Source: Burhinus oedicnemus (Eukaryota; Chordata; Aves; Charadriiformes; Burhinidae). From it: a DNA stretch of 64,000 nt. This document shows, in pieces, positions 11,788-21,830 of the stretch. The notes beneath the pieces were generated by a model. That model searched no databases. It had not been told where the DNA came from and saw only the letters and a program-made list of their open reading frames with translations. Each line of letters opens with the position of its first letter. Position 1 is the stretch's first letter. A program made the position numbers and the translations under genes. The DNA is taken from positions 7,776,740-7,840,739 of the forward strand of contig VFFE01007669.1 of assembly GCA_008921705.1 (NCBI GenBank), in the 5' to 3' direction.

Positions 11788-13548
11788 ACTACACTCCCTC
11801 ATAAAGAGTCCCTCCCCATCTTTCCTGTAGGCCCCCTTTAAGTACCAGAAGGCCACAATAAGTTCTCCTTGGAGCCTTCTTTTCTCCAGGCTGAACAATC
11901 CCAACTCTCTCAGCCTGTCCTCACAGCAGAGGGGCTCCAGTCCTCGCATCATCTTCATGGCCCTCCTCTGGACTTGCTTCAACAGGTCCATGTCCTTCTT
12001 ATGTTGGGGGCTCCAGAGCTGGAGGCAGCACTGCAGGGGTGGGGCCTCACAAGAGCAGAGTAGAGGGGCAGAATCACCTCCCTCGACCTGCTGGCCACAG
12101 TGCTGGGGATGCAGCCCAGGATGCAGTTGGCTTTCTGGGCTGCGAGCACACATTGCTGGCTCACACTGAGCTTCCCATCAACCAACACCCCCAAGTCCTT
12201 CTTGGCAGAACTGCTCTCAATCCCTTCATCCCCCAGTCTGTATTGATACCAGGGGTTGCCCCGACCCACATGCAGGACCTTGCACTTAGCCTTGTTGAAC
12301 TTCAGGAAGTTGGCACGGACCCACCTCTCAAGCCGTCTAGGTCCCTCTGCATGGCATCCCTCCCCTCCAGTGTGTCAACCGCTCCACACAGCTTGGTGTC
12401 ATCAGCAAAATTGCTGAGGGTGCACTCCATCCTACTGTCCATGTCGCTGACAAAGATGTTAAAGAGGGCCAGTCCTAGTACTAACCCCTGAGGGATGTCA
12501 CTCATCACTGGTCGCCACTTGGACATCGGGCCATTCACTGCAACCCTTTGAGTGCATCCATCCAGCCAATTCCTGATCCACTGAGCGGTCCATCCGTCAA
12601 ACCCACATTTCTCCAATTTAGAGACAAGGATGTCATGCGGGACAGTGTCAAATGCCTTGCACAAATCCAGGTAGATGGTATCAGTTGCTCTTCCTTTATC
12701 CACCAATGCTGCAACCCTGTCGTAGAAGGCCACCAAATTTATCAGACTCAATTTGCCCTTAGTGAAGCCATGTTGGCTGTCACCGATCACCTCCTTATTT
12801 TCAATGTGCCTTAGCAGAGTTTCCAGAAGGATCAGCTCCATGATCTTGCTGGGCACAGAGGTGAGACTGACTGGCCTGCAGTTCCCCGGGTCTCTCTTTT
12901 TTTCCTTTTTAAAAATGGGGGTTATGTTTCCTCTTTTCCAATCGGTGGGAACTTCACCAGACTGCCACAACTTCTCAAATATGATGGCTAGTGGCTTAGC
13001 AACTTCATCTGCCAGTTCCCTCAGGACCTGTGGATGCATCTCATCAGGTCCCACAGATTTGTGCACCTTCAGGTTCCTTAGATGGGCTTGAACCTTATCT
13101 TCTCCTACAGTGAGCGATTCTTCATTCTCCCAGTCCCCACCTTTGCCTTCTGCAACTTGGGTGGTGTAGTTAGAGCCCTTGCCAATGAAGACTGAGGAAA
13201 AAAAGTCATTCAGTACCTCAGCCTTCTCCAAATCCCGGGTAAGCAGGTCTCCTGTTTCCTTCTGGAGAGGGCCCACATTTTCCCTTGTCTTCCTTTTATC
13301 ACTGACATACCTATAGAAGCTTTTCTTGTTGTCCTTGATGTCCCTGGCCAGATTTAATACTATCTGGGCTTTAGCTTTGCTAAACTGATCCCTGGCTGCT
13401 CAAACAATTTCTCTATATTCCTCCCAGGCTACCTGTTCTTGCTTCCACCCTCTATAGGCTTCCTTTTTCTGTTTGAGTTGTCCAACAGCTCCTTCTTCAC
13501 CCATGCAGGCCTCCTGGCATTTTTGCCCATCCTCTTTGTTGGGATGCA
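11788..13548 (-). pseudogene. CR1 ORF2, reverse transcriptase and C-terminal tail
   Basis: The core is an unbroken 324-codon frame on the minus strand (13276-12302). It has the LINE reverse transcriptase boxes in order: SVGPDEMHP near residues 74-82, NCRPVSLTS at 132-140, SQHGFTKGK at 167-175, YLDLCKAFD with the first catalytic Asp at 204, [10 protein letters not shown] at 259-268, and FADDTKL at 290-296 with both catalytic aspartates kept. Upstream, 13548-13290 is a basic linker with one stop near 13400. Downstream, the C-terminal tail continues in other frames (12269-11979, then 12153-11773). The latter contains [13 protein letters not shown] and [19 protein letters not shown], typical of the CR1 tail. 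ORF2 is cut off at 11788 before its normal end. Confidence 0.92.
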
Positions 13549-14544
13549 TCACTCCTGAGGTTGGAGGAGGTGGTCCTTGAGTATTAGCCAGCTTTTTTGG
13601 GCCCCTCTTCCCTCCAGGGCTTTATCCCATGGTAATCTGCCAAGCAGATCCCTGAAGAGGCCAAAGTCTGCTCTCCTGAAGTCCAGGGTAGCAAACTTGC
13701 CGTGCACCCTCCTCACTGCCCTAAGGGCCTTGAACTCCACCATTTCATTGTCACTGCAGCCAAGGCTGCCCTTGAGCTTCACATTCCTCACCAGCCCCTC
13801 CCTGTTGGTGGGAACAAGGTCCAGCATAGCACCTCTCCTCATTGGCTCCTCTATTACTTGGAGAAGGAAGTTATCACCAGTGCATTCCAGGAACCTCCTG
13901 GATTGTTTATGCTCTGCTGTGTTGTCCCTCCAACAGATATCGGGGTGGTAGAAGTCCTCCACGAGGACCAGGGCTTGTGAATGTGAGGCTGCTCCTATCT
14001 GGCTATAGAGGGCCTCATCCACTCAATCTTCCTGGTTGGGTGGCCTGTGGCAGACCCCCACTGTAACACCACCTGTCCCTGCCCTCCCTTTAATCCTGAC
14101 CCATAAACTCTTGGTCAGCTCCTCATTCATCCCCAGGCAGAGCTCAATGCACTCCAGCTGGTCCTTGACGCAGCAGGTGACACCCCTCCTCATCTCCCCT
14201 GCCTGTCCTTGTGAAGAGCCTGTACCCTTCCATTCCAACACGCCAGTCACAGGAGCCATCCCACCATGTCTCCGTGATGCCAATAAGATCATAGCCTTGT
14301 AGGCATGCGCACGTCTCTAACTCCTCTTGTTTATTCCCCATGCTACACATGTTTGCATAGAGGCATTTAAGTTGGGCCCCAATGAAGCTGACTTACTGGC
14401 TGAAGCGGCTGGAATTCCTTTGTGCTGCACTCCAGGTGCCCTCCTGCTGACTTGTGATCTGTCTCCAAGCTCTGGGCATCTATTGCTGGCACTGGCATCA
14501 AAATCGTAGGAGCAGGATGGATTGAAGTTCCCCTCACCCAGCAA
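13549..14544 (-). pseudogene. CR1 ORF2, endonuclease domain (AP-like)
   Basis: The endonuclease nicks the target DNA to prime integration. On the minus strand the pieces appear in order but in different frames: 14350-14144 has GITETWWD with the conserved Glu, 14292-14023 has VGVCHRPPNQED, and 14022-13549 has HPDICW, LDLVPTN and CSDNEMVEF. In this family the last block normally reads Ser-Asp-His, and here the His position is Asn, which removes a catalytic residue. A stop separates the second and third pieces. The upstream frame 14544-14317 appears to be an out-of-frame lead into the domain. At least two indels make it inactive. Confidence 0.85.
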
Positions 14545-14649
14545 CTTTAGTTTAAAGCCCTCTTCACAAGCTTGGCAAGGCTATGACCAAAGATGCTCTT
14601 CCCCTTCTCTGACTGATGGACCTCATCAGCCCTCAGTAGACCTGGTTTC

Positions 14650-15583
14650 TCAAACCAGAAACTGGTCCTGTAACCAGTTGTTGACTTGGCAGATCCAACT
14701 GGTCCTTTGAAACCCCTTCCCTTTGATGGGGAGGATTGATGAAAAAATTACCTGCACCCCAGAGTCCCTGACCGCTGCTCCCAGGGCTCTGTAATCCTTC
14801 TTGATACTCCTCAGACTGCTCCTGATGGTATCACTGGTGATCACATGAAATAACAGCAGCAGATAATAGTCAGAGGACAGTACGAAGCTTGATAGTCTCT
14901 CAGTGACATCCCTGATACAAGCCCTGGTAAGTAGCACACCTCTCGAGAGTGCATCCATACCTTTCAGAAGAGAGTCACCTACTACTGTCACCCATCGCCT
15001 TTTCTTGGTTGCACTGGTTGTTATACGGGGAGCAGATCAGGCTGCCTTACTCAGCTCCAGCGTCTCTCCTGATGTGACTGGTCTTTCCTTTTCAGTCTGC
15101 AGAGCTGAGAAGCAGTTCTGCAAGGGCACCTCAGGCTTCGGTGGAAGTCTCCTGCTCATCCTTGCTGTTGCAAGCTTCCGTTCTTCTGCATTATTGGCCC
15201 CTCTCCCTTCTGTGTGTGTGATGAGGGAGTTTTTGGTTGTTCGGCTGTGAACTGTGGGTCCACTACAGACTGCACTTGGAACCAGCTATCTAACTCCTTC
15301 TTGGCCTTCCCAATGCTCTGCAGCCTCCTCACTGCCTCCTGCCGCTCAGCCACCTGCTGCAGGAGGTCCTCCACCCGGGCACACCTTTGGCAGGCAGGTC
15401 TGCTGCCTGTTCCTGCCCCAGAAGAAAGGTCTAGGCACATCCTACAGTCTGAGGTCTGCACTGCAGCCTCTCCCTTCAGCGGCTCCGTCTGAAGGCATTG
15501 GTGGAGGCATTGGCCACCGCTGGGCTGGATGGTTGGGCTGGCTCCGGAGCAGCTCCCCTCAGCGACTGACAACTAGTTGCCAT
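14650..15583 (-). pseudogene. CR1 ORF1: coiled-coil/Cys-rich start plus GDSL esterase domain
   Basis: CR1 ORF1 proteins bind element RNA and in many copies carry an SGNH/GDSL-type esterase domain. The most likely start is ATG at 15583 (minus strand, MATSCQSLRG). An indel near 15480 moves it into the open frame 15156-15572, which holds CRMC, CQRC and a heptad-like stretch VEDLLQQVAERQEAVRRLQ (coiled coil). After a second frame change the reading continues from about 15170, through a TGA near 15040, into the 113-codon frame 14650-14991. This begins TVVGDSLLKG, with the nucleophile Ser in GDSL at about 14973-14971. The block expected to carry a Gly and Asn reads HVITSDT, so the oxyanion residues are changed. 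Two frameshifts and a stop make it non-functional. Confidence 0.85.
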
Positions 15584-15595
15584 TACACCGTGGTT

Positions 15596-16730
15596 TTTGG
15601 CAAAAGATGAAACAAATTACATCAATCCAGCATGTAAAATGTATACAATCAACTGATTCTGTATGTAAAATGGCATATAACTAACAGTAGTTATGACACT
15701 TAAACTAAACAGCTTATCAAATAACTGGATTCTTACCACCGATCTGCAACATGCCATGTAATTATGACATAGAGGCAAGAGGTAACCGTACTACTGCTCT
15801 ATAAGTTGATAAAGTGGATTGACTGCAGTCACCGGATAGAGTGTGATGGATGCACGCCAGCTTTTAACCAAACTGGCGGTAATTTGGAACAGGCTCCAAA
15901 GGAGGTAAAGGCCTGAGCTGTACCCGGGCTAACAACTCCTCTATTTTCAACCTGTTCTCTGAAAACCCACAAAAGAACAGAGTGACACAGTAAACATCAA
16001 TACAGATGCGTTTGGAACATCGATCATGCGATTAACACATAAATAACAGGTGGCTTTTCCAAAACTGATTTATCAAAAAAGAAAGTAAGTTGTACTTTTC
16101 CCATCACATGTGATTTGACTACGAGCCAACCACTTTATCCCGTAAATATGACAGCCTAAGCAAGCCTTCTCTGACCTGTCCCTGCACGGCAGCGTGGCTG
16201 CATGGCGGTGACCTCCCCTCGAGCTGGGCCACCTCTCAAGGCTGCTCCTCGAGGCAGACAGACCTTTTACCAACGACAGATCTTTGATAAGTGACCGATA
16301 TTGTGCATAACTCTGTAGTATGATAACTGATTTTGCCTTGGTAACATTGATTCCATGCCAAATCGATGCTAATGAAACATACACAATCCTTTAGACATAA
16401 ACCATTGACCAAGTCTGGGACTAAGTCTGGATCCAGCCACACCTGGACTCCTCTCTGAGAGGGAGTTCAGAAGGCAAGAGGGTCCATTCTGAACCTCATG
16501 ACTCAATGGGAGGGCCTCCCTTACCCTTTGTGTCCCCGGTCTCTCTGTGAATCATTCTAACTCCAGTGTAATTCAATTTTCCTTTGCATGTTTTCCCATG
16601 CAGGAATTAACAGAGTGAACGTTGCCATTGAACTTTGTTACGCTGCACTTTTGCAACATCATACTAAAATCGCTTTGCTAACACTTTTGACAGTGGTTCT
16701 TTAAGCGATCTACATCACCCGTGTGTGACA
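15596..16730 (+). mobile_element. Probable ERV tail and 3' LTR to the right of the CR1
   Basis: This stretch lies where the interrupted provirus should resume. It includes a purine-rich AAAGGAGGTAAAGG at about 15897-15910 that could be a polypurine tract. Another purine run, AAAAAAGAAAG, lies near 16075. The long tract from about 16240 to 16730 has the texture of an avian LTR: a mixed U3-like part, then a T-rich U5-like part ending GTGTGTGACA at 16721-16730. I recall similar avian LTR sequence but could not align it. The exact LTR start is not settled (about 15915 or 16090). No clear AATAAA signal was found inside. No open frame of note occurs. It could instead be ordinary unique DNA. Confidence 0.42.
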
Positions 16731-19700
16731 GAAGCGCGACTTTCAAGGGTGCGTTTGAACCAGGGTTAGATGCTTTGATAAATGGAAAAGGTTTCAAATT
16801 AAGCTATTAGCCGGGACATGAATAATGTCCCCCTAACCCAAATGGTAAGGAATAAGGAGGCACAATAGGAAAACAGGTCTCGGCCCCTTCTTTCTGTATC
16901 AGCGGGGAGCAGAACCGAGCCTTGAAAGCCTACAACGTACAACTGGAAGTGTCCAGCATTGTCTCACCTTCTGGGAGCTGGGCACGTGGAAACGGGGACC
17001 GCCAGGTTTGCAACTGCCAACAGAGAGAGAAAGAAGGTTATTCCATTTTGCAGGTTAACTGGGGTACGTTTTGAAATAAGATAATACCCTGCACGTAAAA
17101 AAGATACGAGACTGTAAATGAATTCTGTAACGTTTACTACAGACAATTTCCCCGCTACTTGGTCACCTTACAGGAAGCTGAATATTTTATAACCAGGCAG
17201 CAGAGAATGGTTGAACAAATGGCAGTGTCAGATATAGACAGGTAATAATGGGTTTGTTCTGCAGAGAACCTACTCCAGAGAAAACATGTTAAATTAGAAA
17301 TGCTGAAGTAGGGGGAAGTAAACAAAAGTTACTAAATTGTGCTACTCTAACACTTCCCATTCTGAGAGAACACATGAATCATAGATAAGGCTGAATATTT
17401 GTCACAGCTGTGATTTCAGCATCAAAAAGAAATAATTTTAGCCCAGATTTTAGGGGAGTTTCCAGAAAATTTGTCAGTTCAGCCAACCGGATACTAGACT
17501 TCTCTGTGATCGTCTGCAAGTTTAGCTTTCTTTGGGTTTGAACCCGCAAAGCAACAAGCACTCACTCTTGAAACCACTGTGGTGACTAACATGGCTAAGT
17601 GTCGCGGTGCCTTCTTGGATGAGGCCAAAGCTCCCAGCACACCGAGATATCAAGCTGTATTTTGATGGGTTTCGGGGCTCTTCAACTGATGCGTGCGCTG
17701 CATATTTTTAATTTGAAAGATGAAGAAACGTCAGCAATACAAAAATACGAAAATGCTGAACCACTGTTTCTCACTTTTTATGATAAAAAACGATGCCCTT
17801 AAGTTCTCTGCTCTGATCAAGCAGCGGGTTTTTACTCTTGGCAATGACAAAACTCAAGTTCCACCCGCAGTCCTGACTCACCGAGAGCGTATGGTAGGGG
17901 AAGTGGCCTAGCTTCATAAGCCTGCATTAGAAGCTATAGCTGGCAGTAAAAATGCATAGTTTATATTCCAAAAAAAATGCGATTCTGGAGTAAACAAACT
18001 ATTTGCAAGTTCAGATTCAGTTTTATAGCAGAGCAGAAGAGATCTGAAACTTGGAAAGTATTTAAAAGCTCAAACCAAAATATTTTATGTGAAACACAAT
18101 ATTGCATTCAATTCTAAGTTAATTGTTTCTACATTTTCAATTTAGGCAATGAACTGAAAAAAATGCTAACAATTCTGATTTTATTTTTTAAAAAGAATTC
18201 CTGTATATTGATACTCTTACAAACCCTGCCAAAACACAGGCGCATGCATAAGTATATCCAAACTTCAACCCCCCTGAGTTCAGTTAGACTTTCCATACTT
18301 ATTCGAGCAATTAGCTGATGAAGAAACTTGCATTTTCACAGATTCGTGCTACCACTCAAAATTTGAAAACGGCTTTAGCTCACTCTCAAATTTTCAGAAG
18401 GAGATTTTAGATTAGATTTAAGTCAATCTAAAAGCTAGCTGCCACTGGAAGGTGGTGTCCTGCTGGCTCCCCTCCTTTGCTGTTCTGCCCACACGCTGCT
18501 TCTCCTCTCCCGGCTTTGGAGTTTGCCTCACTTTGTGGTGAATCAGTGCAGAAAACGAGACAGCAAAGAACTAACTATACAAAAACCAGCAAGTTGTTTG
18601 CTGCCAATTTAGCTCCCTGAATCAGCTCACCACAGGGCAAACGAGCCACAGAGCCCACACCAGGATCACATGGTTAGGGGAACAGGAGAGAAAAAAGATG
18701 ACTCTCCATATATATGTATTTTTTTTTACATCAGCTAATTTTTGGATTGTCTTAGCTCTAATGTAAGACCTTAAGGCGAGTTCTAGCAGCCCTCTGTTTC
18801 ATACCTTCTGGGCTGAGCTCTCTCCTTTCAAGTACAAATAATCTATTCTTAAGCCTACCAACCGAAGGAAAAAAAAACCTTCTTACAGTTTTAAAATATC
18901 TTTAAAAAATAAAAAGTCTATTTAAGCAAGGCAAATTATGCTCAAAAATATATCTCAAAAATAAAGGAGGCCGGTATTATTCTCACATGTATTTTTTAAA
19001 AAAGCTGATGGTTCTACTCAACCTCTTATTATTGGACCTTTACTTATCAGGACCTGCACATTCAGAGAAAAAAGCAGCATTTTATTGTCGACGACATCCA
19101 CTGCCTCGGATACATGCTACAGGCATCTGCAGCCCGGCAGAGGCAGGGGCGAGCCTGCTCTGTGCTTCGGAGGCACTGGAATCTCAAATGGCAACGCAGA
19201 AAGACACCTCCAGCTTTCGTCCTCAGGGCAAACTGCTCAGGGAGCAGGATATGCTTTAAACATCTCATATCCCGCAGGATGATTTTCAGGCATATCGTTG
19301 GGGGTTGATCCAGCAGCTGCTTCACAGTTTGTGTTTAGCAAATACATTTTTTTTTCCTGTGGAAATCCTGCCTAACAGGTTAAAAGGGAATTTTCCCTTT
19401 TCCTGCATCAGCCGTACAACCCACAGCAAAAAGCAAAGTACAATCGCGCAGTTAAGCTAAAGCTGACCTGAGACCCCCCCGGGTTGCCTCCAGTCCTTCT
19501 TTTCCTCTCCAGCTGCACATCCTCACCACCCTTCCCTGCGGCAGAGGGGACCCTGGATCAGACCCAAGAGTTCCGCTCTGCGAAGCTCAGCCTCAAGGCC
19601 AGAGAGAGAAAATTACTGTTCAGCTACATCCCTGAGCCGATTCCCAGTACGGCTGCGGGACCCCCGGCCCCCAGGGGAGGTGCGGGAACGTGGCTAAGCC

Positions 19701-21681
19701 CAGGTGGGAGGACGGGACCGGCCCTTTCAACAGTTTCCAACTGCAGCTTCAGGGTAGAGCTGGTCCGAGACAAGTACGTTCACAGGAAATCTTCCGCCTA
19801 AAATAGGCGTTGTTCTTCTACACCTCCTACTGAACAGTGGGTACGATTCATGAATATAGACTTTTGAAACCGATTCAGAAGAGATCTGAGGAATGTATCA
19901 AAAAGTCCATATGGTTTTGCCAAATCAAGTATGCAGAACTGGGTAAATTTAGCCACGCGCTGAAGATCTAAAATTTGTCTTGTTTGACCCAACTGGAAGG
20001 AACATAGTCATGAGGCACTTATACACACATCAATCTGACTAATTCTTCATCTTGCTGAGGTCAAAAATTGATGAGTAACACATTATTTAATGTGTGGAAA
20101 CAAAAGGACACCTCAGTTACCAAAGAAGTGCAGTGGAATATGAAAGCACTACCCAGACAGGTCTAAATAATGCTATTTTCTCTAACATATTTAGGTAGTG
20201 AAATTACAAGTGACAAGTGGTTGGTGCTTTGACAGCTGGGCCTACGTTTCCAAGTTTTTCTCCTGTAACTCAGAAGAGTGAAAGCTTTGTTCTAAATGAA
20301 GGCTGAAATTCTTACAATAAGACAGGAGGTGGAGGCTCTGAGAAATATTACACGTTGTTCATAAAAATCACAGGTGTTCGTAAGAGCGAGGTGTCAGGCA
20401 CATAAGGAGAGGCTTCCCAAACCTCTCTACACCATCATAGTTCCATTTGCCTTGAGATAGCTTAGCCTAGCACCGTTCAACGCCATGCGCCTGGAGCATC
20501 ACGGAGCTAGCTTTCAAATCTCCCTTCCATCACCAAAGGCCACCTCTCTGTAGCCTTCGGAAGCTGCGCTCAAGGTCAGACTCAAACTCCCCAAAGTTCA
20601 AGCGGCTGAGCTTTTCCATGCGTATACTTATAGGAGTAAATCTTGAACATAAGCCAGTTCTTCTCCCCGCTCCTCTTCTCCCCTCTGTGATCAGAGGCTT
20701 TCGTAAGAGTTCCTTGTGTTCCCCTAAGAAATGGGGGAATTAGGATGCCTACCAAAACCCCCTATTTTCTGGCACACTTGCCATATCAAAAGAGCGGAGA
20801 GTAATCAAGCAGCACACACAACAAAGTACCCCAAATTCACCCAGCAATACAAGGTGCAACTTTAAGCACCAGTACTAATTTCAAGATAAGCATGCAAAAG
20901 GTAATTACTTCTAAAACTGAATATGAAACGTTGAGATGCAATGCTTTTGCAATGGGAAATACGTGCAATAATCTATCTACACGCAAAAGAAACACATGGA
21001 AGTCTTTTGGTGATTGAACTCGCAGATTTATCTAGAAAAATTTTAAAGATTTATTGCTCGTTTTTTAGTCACATTAACCCAGCCCCTTTAATATACAGAG
21101 AAATGGATGATCCTTGCAGCCGAAATGTTCAGGATGTTATTCTGAGAACAGTGAAATCCCAGAATGCAGGAACCTGCAGGTGAATCCTGGCAGTGACGAG
21201 AAGGTATTTTTACCTTCCAAGTCTGCACTTTTACAAGTCCTCTACATATTAAAAGCCATGATAATGATTTTCAAAAATATCAGCCTATGGTTATAAAACT
21301 CTCACCATCCTCTTTTCTCCCTGGAATCTTTAATTAAGTCTCCACACTGCTTCGAAGCAGCAGCAGTCTAATGGGTTCAGAATATTTTCTTACAAATAAA
21401 CTGTTCAAAACACACACAGAAGACTTGCTGTGAGTTGTAGTCTTTGAACACAAGCTTCTTAAATAATCCCTTTTAATTTTATTTATTTTTGGAAATATCA
21501 GATTCTAATCCTCTCTAACCAATGTACGCTACCAGTAATGAAAAAAAAATGCATCGCTCTGAATTTTTTTTTCTTTTTTGCTGTTTTTGTGATGAATACA
21601 TGCATAACTATGCAGGATTTCCCACATGAGAAGTGTTCACAACCGCAAAAGAAAGCAAGAAAATGGGTTTCATCGGCAGAT
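16731..21681. other. Gene-free stretch
   Basis: No recognisable gene or transposon is seen. Open frames are 60-105 codons and look random. A GC- and CpG-richer patch lies at about 19480-19760 (105-codon frame 19484-19801, proline-rich, no known domain). The rest is AT-rich with short T or A runs, for example near 18717-18728. Confidence 0.55.
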
Positions 21682-21830
21682 CTTAAAGTCTTTTACAAAG
21701 CACTATTCTTTAACAGATGGGCAACCTGAGACTCAGGCAGATAACGTAACTTGCCTAAAGTCACCCAACAAGGTATTACAAGTTGGGTTTCTGCAGTGCG
21801 AGTAGTTTGCTCTTGTGACTCTTTAGGACT
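21682..21830 (+). repeat. MIR-like core-SINE relic
   Basis: MIR elements are ancient tRNA-derived SINEs carrying a conserved core. The string TTTAACAGATGGGCAACCTG at 21709-21728, followed by ACTTGCCTAAAGTCACCCA at 21749-21767 and a GCTCTTGTGACTCTTTAGG end near 21809-21827, matches the order of the well-known MIR core and tail (a 'fraction of T, ACAGATG, AACTGAG, CTTGCC, GTCAC, CTCTT' pattern). It is heavily diverged, as expected for a relic of great age. I identified it by eye, and the borders are approximate. Confidence 0.7.

Larger units (their letters stand above)
11788..15595 (-). mobile_element. Nearly full-length CR1 LINE, 3' end missing
   Basis: CR1 elements are non-LTR retrotransposons of birds and reptiles that copy themselves by target-primed reverse transcription. 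Read on the minus strand, this copy has a short 5' piece, ORF1 with an esterase domain, and ORF2 with endonuclease and reverse transcriptase, about 3.8 kb in all. The left (3') border lies near 11788, inside the region that encodes or follows the end of ORF2. The usual last roughly 250 bases, ending in the TTCTATGATT-type repeat, are absent. That is odd because LINEs normally lose the 5' end, so a later deletion across the CR1/ERV junction is likely. It lies antisense inside the env part of the ERV. The 5' border near 15595 is placed by the end of ORF1 similarity and is good to about 20 bases. Confidence 0.93.

Noticed and set aside
11787..11841. Last codons of the env open frame as env C-terminus
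   Set aside because: From 11788 the DNA is the reverse complement of the CR1 tail, so these codons are a fusion with antisense LINE sequence, not env.
13577..14302. Plus-strand open frames of 74-124 codons
   Set aside because: They are antisense shadows of the CR1 endonuclease region.
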